Shown: piece after piece, positions 37,858 through 47,597 of the stretch
How the letters are laid out: every line of letters begins with the position of its first letter
How positions within the stretch are numbered: the stretch's first letter is position 1
DNA from: Candidatus Kapaibacterium sp.
GTDB taxonomy: Bacteria > Bacteroidota > Ignavibacteria > Kapaibacteriales > NICIL-2
NCBI GenBank assembly: GCA_026003495.1
Contig: BPHK01000001.1
Location: 2,129,229 to 2,193,228 of the forward strand
Length of the DNA stretch: 64,000 bases
Direction of reading: 5' to 3'
The notes under the pieces: generated by a model
What the model was told of the DNA's origin: nothing
The model's input: only the letters and a program-made list of their open reading frames with translations
The model's database searches: none
Translations under genes and position numbers: made by a program

Positions 37858-38568
37858 ATGCGATACGTTCGATTCGCGCAGTGGATTGGAGCGGTGCTGG
37901 GCATTGCTGTGGTGGTGCTCCTTTTGAGCAGCGATGCCTTTGCACAACGTCGGAGTGGATCATTCGGTGGTTCGCGTGGGGCAAGCCGTAGCTACAGTGT
38001 GCCGCGTTCAGCACCTCCGAGTTCGTTCGGTGGAAGCCGATCGTACAGTGTACCACGCTCTGCTGCACCGCGGTCGTTCGGTGGCACGCGAACGCAAGAG
38101 CCGGCAATGCCACTGTCGGCTCGGCAGCCGCTATCAAGGAGCAGCTCCATTCCGCGTGCGATTGGTACTCCGCTCGCCTCGCCAGAGAGCTATCGCCGCT
38201 CGTATGGAATCCCACGGCGTCAGGAAGTGCGCACGCTTCCCACGCCCGAAGGGCAACGGAACGTCATCGTCCACTCGTATGGTGGCTACGGCGATGGTTT
38301 GCTGATGGGATACTTGCTGGGACACACCTCGTGGCTGTGGTTTACTCCGTTCCATCCGGCGTTCTACTACACGCAGCCGTACTACGTCCCGCGTCCAGAT
38401 GGCACGGTGGAATATTACCCGCCGACATTTTCGCTGGCGAAGCTGCTGTTTGTGCTCATCGTCGTTGGGGCGATTGTGTTCATCGCGTGGGTCATCATCC
38501 GCAATCGGCGCCTGCAGCGCGGGATGCTTCCGTCGCGGGAAGGATGGCGCTCCTCGTTCGGCGGCTAA
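37858..38568 (+). CDS. Membrane-anchored Ser/Arg/Gly-rich protein, function unknown
   Basis: The 236-residue product begins with a hydrophobic segment (about 10-30, GAVLGIAVVVLLLSSDAFAQ) that may be a signal peptide. A low-complexity stretch follows, with repeated units such as SFGGSR and SYSVPRSA (about 35-80). The middle has aromatic-rich GYGDGLLMGYLLGHTSWLWF, and a C-terminal membrane helix at about 193-215 (LLFVLIVVGAIVFIAWVII) is followed by a basic tail. TTG 37852 could also start the frame. No known family. It is convergent with, and overlaps by 4 bases, the sensor kinase gene. Confidence 0.65.
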   Translation: MRYVRFAQWIGAVLGIAVVVLLLSSDAFAQRRSGSFGGSRGASRSYSVPRSAPPSSFGGSRSYSVPRSAAPRSFGGTRTQEPAMPLSARQPLSRSSSIPRAIGTPLASPESYRRSYGIPRRQEVRTLPTPEGQRNVIVHSYGGYGDGLLMGYLLGHTSWLWFTPFHPAFYYTQPYYVPRPDGTVEYYPPTFSLAKLLFVLIVVGAIVFIAWVIIRNRRLQRGMLPSREGWRSSFGG

Positions 38569-39602
38569 GATTTGAGCCAAAATCGAATCGTTGTGCCGTT
38601 GCCGACTTCGCTGTGCAGTTCGAAGGGTGCATTGTGCGCTTCGAGGATGTGTTTGACGATCGCCAACCCTAAGCCACTTCCCCCGACGCTGCGAGAGCGG
38701 GCGGCGTCAGTCCGGTAGAACCGCTCGAACACCCGCGATTGATGCTCCGGCGCGATGCCGATTCCCGTATCAGCAACGCTTACGAGCACACGTCCGTCCT
38801 CCCGCTCAACTGTCAGCGTCACCGAACCGCCGGGCACGTTGTACTTGATCGCATTCGACAGCAAATTTGCCAGCACCTGCCCAATGCGATCGCGATCACC
38901 ATAGGCGAGCTGCTCGGATGGCGCGACAACTTCCAGCCGAACGTTCTGCTGCTGGGCATGCTGTTCGAATTGGTGTGCGACTGACCGAGCAAGCTCGGCG
39001 ACGTCGAAGTAGCGAAAGCTCATACGCATTTCGCCCGACTCGATGCGGGCAATCTCGATAAGATCGGCAAGCAACGTCGAGAGCCGCTCCAGATTCGCGT
39101 GCGCTTTTTCGAGAAATGTCCGTGCAACGGTGGGGTCTTCCAGTGCGCCATTGAGCAATGTCTCCAGGTAGCCGCCCATCGCAAACAGCGGAGTGCGTAG
39201 CTCGTGGGAAACGTTCGCCAAGAATTGCGATCGCACTTTCTGCAGGTGCTCGACGGACTCTTCGATTGTCGTGATGCGATCGGCGACTCGCTCGATCGCG
39301 CGGGCGATGTCGTCGAGCTCAGCAGCGGAAAACCGGGCAACCTCACGCTGCAGACCGAGCGAGAGTGCCGAAAGTACTGCCTCGATCTCTGCCAGTGGCC
39401 TTTGGACATTCGCACGCAGCCATCGCTCTGCAAGTGCACGGACACCAAGGACCAGCGTAATTCCCAACACAAGCCAGACCCCCCACAGATGCCCGACCGT
39501 ATCGAGCCAGAACGCTATCGCACCACTGGCGAGCCACACCACTGCGATGCTGCCCGCGAGTGCGCTGATCATGCGTCTGTGGAGTGACCTTCGCTGCTTC
39601 AT
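38565..39602 (-). CDS. Membrane-bound sensor histidine kinase (PhoR/BaeS-like)
   Basis: The 345-residue product has two membrane helices (about 15-35 and 40-55) with almost no periplasmic loop, a HAMP-like segment, the phospho-acceptor H-box FLANVSHELRTPLFAMGGYL, and an ATPase domain with N-box LANLLSNAIKYN, G1 DTGIGIAPE and G2 GGSGLGLAIVKHI. The lack of a sensing domain suggests it detects membrane or cytoplasmic signals. No response regulator is adjacent. I use ATG 39602; TTG 39614 in the same frame would overlap the promoter element. Confidence 0.9.
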   Translation of the reverse strand: MKQRRSLHRRMISALAGSIAVVWLASGAIAFWLDTVGHLWGVWLVLGITLVLGVRALAERWLRANVQRPLAEIEAVLSALSLGLQREVARFSAAELDDIARAIERVADRITTIEESVEHLQKVRSQFLANVSHELRTPLFAMGGYLETLLNGALEDPTVARTFLEKAHANLERLSTLLADLIEIARIESGEMRMSFRYFDVAELARSVAHQFEQHAQQQNVRLEVVAPSEQLAYGDRDRIGQVLANLLSNAIKYNVPGGSVTLTVEREDGRVLVSVADTGIGIAPEHQSRVFERFYRTDAARSRSVGGSGLGLAIVKHILEAHNAPFELHSEVGNGTTIRFWLKS

Positions 39603-39611
39603 CTTGAATGG

Positions 39612-39619
39612 CAAAGTTA
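39612..39619 (-). promoter_or_regulatory. Putative promoter -7 element for the sensor kinase
   Basis: TAACTTTG on the minus strand fits TAnnTTTG and ends 10 bases before ATG 39602, which would give a transcript with almost no leader. Confidence 0.4.
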
Positions 39620-39682
39620 CAGGGCGGCTGTTACCGTGCTGTAATTTCGCAGCGCATAATCACCACCTCAGCCAATTTTGCG

Positions 39683-40787
39683 ATGTTTGAAATTCAGCGC
39701 GAGCGGCTCGAGACCTGCCGCAACCGAATTGAACAACTCGGGAGGTTTCTTTGACGTCACCTCAAAACGCAAGCAGATAGCACAACTCCAAGCAGCAAGT
39801 AGCGAGCCGACATTCTGGGACGATCCCGCAGCAGCACAGCACACCATGCGGCAGATTGCCGAACTGGAAGAAATCGTCCGCGGCTGGGAAGCGCTCCAGC
39901 GGAGTGCCGATGATATTGCAGCGCTCATCGAACTTGCCAGCGAGGCAGGCGATGAATCGCTCCAGGCTGATCTCGACCGCGAACTCAGTGCGCTCGAAGA
40001 GCAGCTCGACCGCGCTGAACTGGAAAAGTTGCTCTCGGGAGAAAATGACCGGCTCGGCGCGATGCTCGACATCAACGCTGGTGCAGGCGGCACCGAAGCC
40101 CAGGATTGGGCAGCGATGCTGCTTCGGATGTACACGCGCTGGGCAGAGCGCAAGGGCTACCGCGTCAGCCTTGCCGATATGGTCGAAGGCGAAGTAGCAG
40201 GCATCAAATCTGCCACACTCGAAATCGAAGGTCCCTACGCCTATGGCTACCTCAAGGGTGAAAGTGGCGTCCATCGCTTAGTCCGCATTTCGCCCTTCGA
40301 TAGCAACGCACGTCGGCATACGTCGTTTGCCTCGGTGTTCGTGTATCCTCTCGTGGACGACACCATCACTGTGGATATCAACCCTGCCGACATCGAAATG
40401 GAAACGTTCCGATCTGGCGGCAAGGGCGGGCAAAACGTCAATAAAGTCGAGACTGCGGTTCGACTGCGCCATATCCCGACGGGCATTGTCGTCAGTTGCC
40501 AGCAGGAGCGTTCTCAGCACCAGAACCGCCAGCGAGCGCTGCGCATGCTCAAAGCGAAGCTCTACCAACGCGAACTCGAACAACGCATGCAGGAGCAAGC
40601 AGCGCTCGAAAGCCAGAAGAAGAAAATCGAGTGGGGGAGCCAGATCCGCTCATATGTGTTCCAGCCGTACACGATGGTCAACGACCACCGCACCGAACTG
40701 AAGAAAACCGACGTGCACGCCGTCATGGACGGCGACCTGGACGACTTTATCAAGGCGTACTTGCTGCAGAACGTGGAGCAGGAATAG
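39683..40787 (+). CDS. prfB: Peptide chain release factor 2 with programmed +1 frameshift
   Basis: RF2 ends translation at UGA and UAA. The gene reads 39683-39751 in one frame (23 codons, [20 protein letters not shown] then RFL), reaches UGA at 39752-39754, and continues after a +1 shift from GAC 39753 to 40787, giving 367 residues. The stop-recognition tripeptide SPF ([12 protein letters not shown]) and the catalytic GGQ ([17 protein letters not shown]) are present. The frameshift means low RF2 favours its own synthesis. An open frame from TTG 39678 would miss the proper N-terminus. It is divergent from the sensor kinase. Confidence 0.95.
39740..39755 (+). promoter_or_regulatory. prfB programmed frameshift site
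   Basis: GGGAGG (39740-39745) acts as an internal Shine-Dalgarno three bases before the slippery CTT, followed by in-frame TGA and C (39749-39755). This is the canonical autoregulatory CUU UGA C arrangement of RF2 genes. Confidence 0.93.
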
Positions 40788-40856
40788 TTCTGATGCTGAC
40801 CTTGGGCAAGCTGTAGCGAAGCTTGGACGTCGAAGGCTAATCAGAGCGTCAACCGG

Positions 40857-40896
40857 AAAAAAACAGCGGGGGCAAGCCTTTGCAGCTTGCCCCCGC
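40857..40896 (-). terminator. Intrinsic terminator of the 1844-residue protein gene
   Basis: A perfect 12-bp stem (GCGGGGGCAAGC with GCTTGCCCCCGC, 40866-40896) and a 7-base loop are followed on the minus strand by a TG and then seven T (complement of 40857-40863). It lies 26 bases after the stop at 40922. Confidence 0.88.
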
Positions 40897-40921
40897 AATC
40901 GTTGCTTCGTGCGCGGGTTGG

Positions 40922-43900
40922 TTACCGCACGATCGTCAGCGGCTGACGCACGAGCATCTCGCCTTGACGCACCACTACCGTGTACACACCCGCCGGCAAC
41001 CGGCTCACATCCAACCGATAGCCGTGCGGCTGCACCTGGGCGCTGGCCGCAACCACACGCCCGAGCAGGTCCACAACCTCCACTGCGTACTCCCCACTGC
41101 CGCGAATGTCTACCATCACCTCCCCATCGGCCGGCTGCGGATGCACCTCCACGCTGAACCCATCAGCCTGGCCTCCCAACACCACTGACCGACTCCACGC
41201 AATGCTCCCATCGCGGCTGACCATCCCTACGCGGTACTCGTAGCTCGTGGCCCGATCTACACGGTCCTCGTACGTGTACTGCCGCGGCTCGGCGCTCTCT
41301 CCTGCTGCAACCACCGTCGGCGTCAGCGCTCGATACTCCTCTTGACCCGCTGCGCGACGCTCCACCACAAAGTGGCTCACCCCGCGCTCGGCGACCGTCT
41401 CCCACCACAGGCGCGCCTGCGTCCCATCGCCATACCGCACTACGCCAATGTCCCCAAACCCAGCGCTCAACACCACATCCCCGTTCCGATCCACGTACTC
41501 GGTCACCGAACGAATGATCCGCTCCAACCCCGTGTTCGGCGCCAACCGACCGTAGTGACGCCAATCAACTCCCAACGCCACTACGTTCGCATTCAACCGC
41601 GCCGTCGCCACTCCCATCACGTTGTCGGTCAGCCCGGCATCCACCGTCACGTACTTGTACGCCACTTGCGCCTGACCTACCGTCTGCGCATCGCTATAGA
41701 CCCGCACCAACGACGGCATCGGCGCCACGTTGTCCAACGGATGCTGCGTCGAAAGTACACGCTCCCGGATCCCTTGCGCCAACGCTACCCCTTCCACCTC
41801 AAAGTTGTGGTACCCGCCCGACAGCGGCGTCCAGCCTTGGGGCGACCGATCCAACCGCAACACGTACTTGACAAAGTTGTCATAGAGCACATCCCCCGTC
41901 CCGTACACCCCGCTCTTGACGATCTCCTGGCTCGACAGCACAAGGTTCCGCTTGTCCGTCGCTACCCCAACCGACACAAATGCCCGCAGATCCTCCTGCT
42001 CCTGCCGCGTCAGCTTCGTCTGGTCTTCCACCCACCACAGGTGCTTGTACATCGTGTAGTTGACCGCTCGCGGCTCCCAGCCGCTCCGGTCGAACACGTC
42101 CAGCGTCCCCACCGGCAAGTTCAACCGCGCAAACCCCGCCGCCAGCGAATCGTAGTTCAATCGCCCTACCCGATCGCTCGCGCTCGTTGCTGGATTGCTC
42201 GCATCGGCCGTCGCCGCCGGCGCGCTGATCACCATCCGCTGCGGCGACCGCAGCAGGTAGAACCGGTACTCCTTCTGCACCGTGTTGTTGCCCACGTTCT
42301 CGTCGATCGGCGCACTGAACCGCACCCGATACCGCGGCGTTACGTTCCGGCTCATCGCGCCAAATGGCGCTGGCGCCACCTGGCCCATGTCCCCGTACGT
42401 CTGCGGATTCAGGTTGAAGTCGTACGTCATGTCCACCTGACCGCCCGGCGGCAAGCTCTGCACCACCTTCGTCTGACTTGCCACCGGCACCCACACGTTC
42501 GGCGCTTGTTCCATCTCCACCACTCCCTGCACCTGCACCCCGCTCTGCGTCGCCGACCCGTTGTTCCGCATCCGCACCACCACGTTGATCGGCGCCTGCG
42601 TCATCACGTACTCGGCATCGCTGAACGGACCTACCGACGACCGGTACACCGACGGACTCAAAATCTCGAGCGCCTCCAGGTCGTTGACGTACAGGTTCCC
42701 TTGAAACTCGTCGGCGCCAATGCTGTACTTGGCGCCATTGACCCCGCGACCGTCCCCGTCAAGGTCAACCTCCCCGCTGCCCAACCGCTCACCCCGACGG
42801 TCCAATATCGAACCCGTCGGCAGCGGATTGGTCCGCACCCGCAGCTTCGGCGGCGTCGTGTTCAACTGCACGTAGTCACCGACAAAGTTCCCTACCACGC
42901 TGCTCAAATCCTGCTTCATCCACGACTTCCACTGCGCCAACGTCCCGTAGTCCAACTCGCTGCCTGGGTCAATCGTCACGAGTGCGCCCGTGGACGGATC
43001 CCGCAACTCCTCGATGAATCGCCCCATCACCGCTCCGCTCGGATACCAGTACGCGTTCGTGTTCGACTTCAATCCTGCCGTCCCACTCGGCTTGACGCCC
43101 TGGTACAACAAACACGCCAGCGTATTGCCATTGCTGCGATCTACCGCACCTGCGCTCGCGGTCACCGCAATCGCGTTGTTGATCACCTCCGGCGCCATGC
43201 TGCTCTGCACTCCAATCCCAACAATGCTCCCACCACCGGTGACGTTGTCACCGCTCATGATCACCGTGTTGTTGAGCACTCGGTCCCCGCGCGTCAGGTA
43301 GTTCACCGCCGCCGGCGTGATGAACTGCATGATGCCACTGACGCTCGGCGACCGCCGTGTCCACAGGTGAATCCCCGCCGCCGGCGCCTGCGCCGTCGTC
43401 CGACTGATCGCCCAGACGATGTTCCCACGAACTACCGTCCGCTCGGCTACGTCCGGAAAGCTCACCGTCCCACCCGACGGGTTGACAAATACGTTCTGCG
43501 TCTGCTCGACCAATATCCCCCACACCTGCACTTCCGAACTAATGTGCGAAACCTCGTTGTTCTGCACCACCACCCCAATGTTGTTGTACACCTGCTCGCC
43601 CGGACGCGCTTTGCCGCCTACCATGACCCCGGCAGCATCCCGACCGCCGACGCCCGTCGAACCTACCCCAACGTTGAGCACGCGGTTGCCCTCGATCACC
43701 GTCCCCTCGGTGTACCCACAGTACACACCCGCACGACCAACGCTCATCACCACGTTCTTCCGTATCACGTTCCCCTTGCTGTAGTACCGCTGGTACCGCG
43801 GGTTCGGCTGGCTCGAAATGTCGTTGTAAAACAGCGGTCCTACACCTAACGCCACCACCCCATAGCCAAAACCGCTGATCTCGCACCCCTCGATGACGTT

Positions 43901-46456
43901 GTTGTCGTTGGTAAGCGTGTCCAACCCAAACGCGTTCACCCCGCCTTGCGATGGCACCACCGACCGCAACACTACACCCGCCGAATAGCTCGACGGACCC
44001 GTCTGCAACTGCCGCACATCCGGCTCAAACGTAAAGTTCGGCGCAATGTACCGCACCACCGGCAAATCACTCGCGTACGATGCCGACGACTGCGGCCAGT
44101 TCTCAATCAAACAGTTCCGCACCACAATGTTCGATGCGCCCGTCCCAAGGTAAAACACCGCCCGGTGCGGCAGCTGCTGCGGCGTCGCACTCCCAACGTC
44201 TAACAAAAACCGCAACGACTTCTGATCCCCCCCGTCAAACCGAATGTACGGCGTCGGGTTGGCGTACACTTGAGAATTCTTGAAGAGGTTCTGCACTGCG
44301 TTTGGATTCGATGGGCTAATGTTCTGTGCGATGTAGATACCGATGCCGTTGGTGCTCTGCAAGCGGATGGACACCGCCCCGCGTGTCAAGCTCCGCATCA
44401 GCGATGGCTTGAACGTCACCGTGTTCGTCGCACTCACACCCAAAATCTTCGAACTTAGGTCCAACGCCGGCGACGGCGGTCCGCTCAAACTCCCCACCGT
44501 GTACGACGCATCGGTCAACTCAAACGTCACCGGACCACTCACACCGCGCGCATAGAGCGCATCCACCGCATCCTGGATCGTCGCAAAGTTCCGCGGACTC
44601 CCAGCATTGGCTGTCCCGATGGTGTACGTGCCCGAAAGCCCATCGCCAACCGTGAACGTCTGGCAGAGCGTATTGTTCGTCGTGACCGGATCGCCCGGCG
44701 CGCTAATCGTTACACACACCCGGTGCAAGCCCGTCTGCTGCGGCGTCCATGGATCATAGACCAAATCAGAAGTGTTCGGTGGTGTTGCTGAAATATCTGG
44801 CAGAATCTTGGTCGTTTGGAAGACCAGGTCCCAGCTGGAGCCGTTCCATCGCTCAATCGTCACTGTTGTCGGCACGTCCGATTGGTCGGCCGCCCCGTTG
44901 TTGCGGAATCGCGCAACAACGTTATACGGGCGATTGACGTACACATCGGTGCTACTCGATGTGGGCTTCAAAATCGCATTCGTTTCGAGCTCGGTATCAT
45001 ACTGAACGTCGAAGGTCCACTGCTGCCCAGCGGGTAGCAGCGCTGCGATAACATTATTTGCTGGGTTCTGGTCGTTACCGCTCAAGAGTTCTACCCACGC
45101 TTCGAAGGTAAAGGTCCCCGCCGTCAGGGAATTGAACGGCGAGAAATTCGCCGTGTAAATCTGCCCGGTCGCCAAACCAGGTGTCTGATTGTACACAACT
45201 GTATCCGGCCCCTTGACAACTTGCCCTTGATATTTCACTTGGGCGATGACGCGGAAGCTGGTTGCGTTGTTCAAACCAATGTTCTGGACACGCACTGCAA
45301 TGGGTATGTTCACCCCTCGCAGGTATTTGAACGGAGGTCGGCGCGGTGCAACAATATCTGCAAGTGCAATGTCATTGCTGTAGGCAATGACGAATTGCTT
45401 GTTCCACTGCTGCGTGTAGTTGATCGAAGGTAAGCGGTACTCCGCCTCGACTCGATACGCACCACCCACTGCAAGTGTAGTCTGGAGCGTGCCATTCCCG
45501 ATCTGTCCATTCCCACCACCGAGCGGTCCCGTGGAGAAATTGAACGTCCGGGTGACGAGCCCTGATGCACCCGAAACCGTGATGACGGTATCGTTGATGT
45601 TGGCAGAGTTCAGCGCACGGTAAACAACGTTCGTCGAGGGCAGTGGACCGACGATCTTATACTTGAGCTGGACAGTTTGCCCACTCGGAACGCGGAAGGT
45701 AAGCGATGGCTTTGGGTAGCTACTGCTTGAACCATCGTAGTCCGCATCTGTGCGGAGAATGCGTCGGGGGTCAACATCGTCAGGGAACGATTGCTCAATC
45801 CCACTCAACACCGAAAAGCGCATGTTAGGGCGAATCGCGTAGTAGCCATAACCGCTTCCTTGATTGCACGTGTTACAATTCCCGTCTGCGTAGTAGTAGA
45901 GAGTCGCACTATAGCTCAGTGTTGTCATGTACACACCGCAGTTGAGGGTGTAGCCGCAACATGTCCCGCATGACCCGCTTGGAATTTGCGAGCAGACTTC
46001 CACAAGAAGGTTCGACGTCCCGTCCCAAAGGAATGGTGTCGAGAACTGGTGCTTATTCCATCCCATCTGAGGAACAGGGATGTCTTGAGGACCAAACACG
46101 GTTGTTGTCCCTGTATAGAATGCCGTGCTCGTGAAACTACTGAAAGGCACGTTTGCCATTTTGATGGTAAACGCAGGGATGGCATCCCCTTGCACGCTGC
46201 AGACGTTAAACGAAAGCGCAACAATCTGCCCTGGTGGCATCCCCGCAGCAGTGAGTTCAGAAGCAGGAATAACGTACTGCGTGCGCCAGCCACTGTACCA
46301 GCGCGAGTACGGAGTCAAGCCGGTGTATGCGGTTCCGCCTCCCAAGCACGAGGTACCCGTCCCGACATCAATATCCAACTGAGCCTTCGTCGGAATGGGA
46401 GCAAGGACTGCAGCGATAGCAATCGCAAGCCCTACCAATGGAAGCAACCGTTTCAT
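40922..46456 (-). CDS. Giant secreted protein with parallel beta-helix and T9SS sorting domain
   Basis: The 1844-residue product has a signal peptide (MKRLLPLVGLAIAIAAVLAP). It has a Cys-rich N-terminal domain (about 25-220, with CSQIPSGSCGTCCG), then CARDB-like domains (for instance YVNRPYNVVARFRNNGAADQ), and a long right-handed beta-helix region (about 740-1130; NVIEGCEISGFGYGVVALG, VIEGNRVLNVGVGSTGVGG). Further CARDB-like and beta domains follow, and a C-terminal T9SS sorting domain (EVHPQPADGEVMVDIRGSGE, LPAGVYTVVVRQGE). It is probably an extracellular or surface adhesin-like or structural protein; no enzyme motif is seen. ATG 46456 is chosen over 46504 for its signal peptide. A strong terminator follows. 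Confidence 0.92.
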   Translation of the reverse strand: MKRLLPLVGLAIAIAAVLAPIPTKAQLDIDVGTGTSCLGGGTAYTGLTPYSRWYSGWRTQYVIPASELTAAGMPPGQIVALSFNVCSVQGDAIPAFTIKMANVPFSSFTSTAFYTGTTTVFGPQDIPVPQMGWNKHQFSTPFLWDGTSNLLVEVCSQIPSGSCGTCCGYTLNCGVYMTTLSYSATLYYYADGNCNTCNQGSGYGYYAIRPNMRFSVLSGIEQSFPDDVDPRRILRTDADYDGSSSSYPKPSLTFRVPSGQTVQLKYKIVGPLPSTNVVYRALNSANINDTVITVSGASGLVTRTFNFSTGPLGGGNGQIGNGTLQTTLAVGGAYRVEAEYRLPSINYTQQWNKQFVIAYSNDIALADIVAPRRPPFKYLRGVNIPIAVRVQNIGLNNATSFRVIAQVKYQGQVVKGPDTVVYNQTPGLATGQIYTANFSPFNSLTAGTFTFEAWVELLSGNDQNPANNVIAALLPAGQQWTFDVQYDTELETNAILKPTSSSTDVYVNRPYNVVARFRNNGAADQSDVPTTVTIERWNGSSWDLVFQTTKILPDISATPPNTSDLVYDPWTPQQTGLHRVCVTISAPGDPVTTNNTLCQTFTVGDGLSGTYTIGTANAGSPRNFATIQDAVDALYARGVSGPVTFELTDASYTVGSLSGPPSPALDLSSKILGVSATNTVTFKPSLMRSLTRGAVSIRLQSTNGIGIYIAQNISPSNPNAVQNLFKNSQVYANPTPYIRFDGGDQKSLRFLLDVGSATPQQLPHRAVFYLGTGASNIVVRNCLIENWPQSSASYASDLPVVRYIAPNFTFEPDVRQLQTGPSSYSAGVVLRSVVPSQGGVNAFGLDTLTNDNNVIEGCEISGFGYGVVALGVGPLFYNDISSQPNPRYQRYYSKGNVIRKNVVMSVGRAGVYCGYTEGTVIEGNRVLNVGVGSTGVGGRDAAGVMVGGKARPGEQVYNNIGVVVQNNEVSHISSEVQVWGILVEQTQNVFVNPSGGTVSFPDVAERTVVRGNIVWAISRTTAQAPAAGIHLWTRRSPSVSGIMQFITPAAVNYLTRGDRVLNNTVIMSGDNVTGGGSIVGIGVQSSMAPEVINNAIAVTASAGAVDRSNGNTLACLLYQGVKPSGTAGLKSNTNAYWYPSGAVMGRFIEELRDPSTGALVTIDPGSELDYGTLAQWKSWMKQDLSSVVGNFVGDYVQLNTTPPKLRVRTNPLPTGSILDRRGERLGSGEVDLDGDGRGVNGAKYSIGADEFQGNLYVNDLEALEILSPSVYRSSVGPFSDAEYVMTQAPINVVVRMRNNGSATQSGVQVQGVVEMEQAPNVWVPVASQTKVVQSLPPGGQVDMTYDFNLNPQTYGDMGQVAPAPFGAMSRNVTPRYRVRFSAPIDENVGNNTVQKEYRFYLLRSPQRMVISAPAATADASNPATSASDRVGRLNYDSLAAGFARLNLPVGTLDVFDRSGWEPRAVNYTMYKHLWWVEDQTKLTRQEQEDLRAFVSVGVATDKRNLVLSSQEIVKSGVYGTGDVLYDNFVKYVLRLDRSPQGWTPLSGGYHNFEVEGVALAQGIRERVLSTQHPLDNVAPMPSLVRVYSDAQTVGQAQVAYKYVTVDAGLTDNVMGVATARLNANVVALGVDWRHYGRLAPNTGLERIIRSVTEYVDRNGDVVLSAGFGDIGVVRYGDGTQARLWWETVAERGVSHFVVERRAAGQEEYRALTPTVVAAGESAEPRQYTYEDRVDRATSYEYRVGMVSRDGSIAWSRSVVLGGQADGFSVEVHPQPADGEVMVDIRGSGEYAVEVVDLLGRVVAASAQVQPHGYRLDVSRLPAGVYTVVVRQGEMLVRQPLTIVR

Positions 46457-46566
46457 GGTATCAACCTTGTAAAATGTGAAACAAAGAGTCTTCAAACTCT
46501 GCATGCTGCCAACAATAATGCACTTTCGTGAAACGTTGTTTCAGTGCGCAACGCTTTTTGCGCAGG

Positions 46567-46574
46567 CAAACTTA
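46567..46574 (-). promoter_or_regulatory. Putative promoter -7 element for the giant secreted protein
   Basis: TAAGTTTG on the minus strand fits TAnnTTTG and lies 110 bases upstream of ATG 46456, leaving a long 5' leader. A TTG lies about 21 bases further upstream. Confidence 0.35.
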
Positions 46575-46589
46575 CGACAACAATACCCA

Positions 46590-47285
46590 ATGTTGCAAGA
46601 ACCTCAGATCGCGACTCTCCGGACTGAGATCGCTGCATGTGCCGCTCGTGTCGGTCGCAATCCAGAGACAATCACCATCGTAGCCATCAGTAAGTCGCAA
46701 CCGCCGGAGCGCATCGCTGCTGCAGTCCACGCCGGCATCACCGACATTGGCGAAAACTACGCGCAGGAGCTCATCGCAAAACACCACCGGCTGGGACATC
46801 TGCCCATTCGCTGGCACTTTGTCGGCCGGTTCCAAACGAACAAAGTCAAAGCTATCGCGCCACTGGTGCATCTGGTGCACTCGCTCGACCGAGAAAGCCT
46901 TGCTCTCGAGCTGGAGCGCCAAGGTGCGCGGCTTGGACGGCGCATCGCGGTGCTCATCCAGGTCAACACATCCGGCGAGCCAACCAAAGGAGGCGTCCCA
47001 CCGCACGCAGCGCATCAGTTGCTCGGCAGCATCCTCGGGCTCAAGCATTTAGAACCTCGCGGACTAATGACGCTCGCCGGCCTCGGCGTTAGCCCCGACC
47101 GCGTGCGGCAGGAATTCCGCCTTCTGCGAACGCTCCGCGATGAACTTGCCCGTGACTTCGGCTTGGAGACTTTCACCGAGCTTTCGATGGGCATGTCCGG
47201 CGATTACCCCATTGCCATCGAAGAAGGTGCAACGCTCCTCCGCATTGGTACACGCATCTTCGGTGAGCGCCCTCCAGCCAAGTAA
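46590..47285 (+). CDS. yggS: YggS family pyridoxal-phosphate homeostasis protein
   Basis: The 231-residue product is a PLP-binding TIM-barrel protein that balances free PLP and amino-acid pools. The PLP lysine lies in IVAISKSQPPERI near residue 35. Other family blocks are DIGENYAQELIAK, IRWHFVGRFQTNKVK, VLIQVNTSGEPTKGG, GLMTLAG, and ELSMGMSGDYPIAIEEGATLLRIGTRIFG (in parts). The open frame upstream reaches 46476, but homology begins at ATG 46590. It is divergent from the giant secreted protein gene. Confidence 0.94.
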   Translation: MLQEPQIATLRTEIAACAARVGRNPETITIVAISKSQPPERIAAAVHAGITDIGENYAQELIAKHHRLGHLPIRWHFVGRFQTNKVKAIAPLVHLVHSLDRESLALELERQGARLGRRIAVLIQVNTSGEPTKGGVPPHAAHQLLGSILGLKHLEPRGLMTLAGLGVSPDRVRQEFRLLRTLRDELARDFGLETFTELSMGMSGDYPIAIEEGATLLRIGTRIFGERPPAK

Positions 47286-47315
47286 CTTCACTATCCCCGG
47301 CATGCTTTCGTCTCC

Positions 47316-47597
47316 TTGACCTGCTGTATACACGATTGTTCTTCCGATGGCCCGCTAACGCTCCTCTACCTGATCATATCCGTGTTTGCCAGTGCCCAAC
47401 CGCTTGCCACTATTTCCGGACACGTTCGCGATCGCTCTAGCAATACGCCGATCAGCTATGCAACGGTGAGCCTCTCCCGAAGTGGCGATACCTCCGCGCG
47501 ACCGATTCGCGGTGCTCTCACGCTCAAGGACGGGACCTTCCTACCGCTGTTCGATGCGTGCGCTCACACGCGCTGTGCCACTGGACGCAGTACGTAG
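47316..47597 (+). pseudogene. Truncated N-terminus of a CarboxypepD_reg-type secreted or TonB protein
   Basis: The frame (TTG or other start, 47316-47597) encodes a hydrophobic signal-like segment (LTLLYLIISVFASAQ) followed by ATISGHVRDRSSNTPISYAT and SLSRSGDTSARPIRGALTLK, the pattern that opens TonB receptors and other CarboxypepD_reg proteins. After DGTF the similarity stops and the frame runs into the end of the convergent methyltransferase gene (34-base overlap). This is most simply a remnant whose 3' part was lost. It could instead be a short gene of its own, which I think less likely. Confidence 0.5.

Noticed and set aside
41342..43849. An 835-codon open frame on the plus strand opposite the giant secreted protein gene
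   Set aside because: Its product is Arg/His/Pro-rich with no domain, while the minus strand encodes clear beta-helix repeats, a signal peptide, a T9SS tail and a terminator. The open antisense frame follows from GC-rich codon bias.
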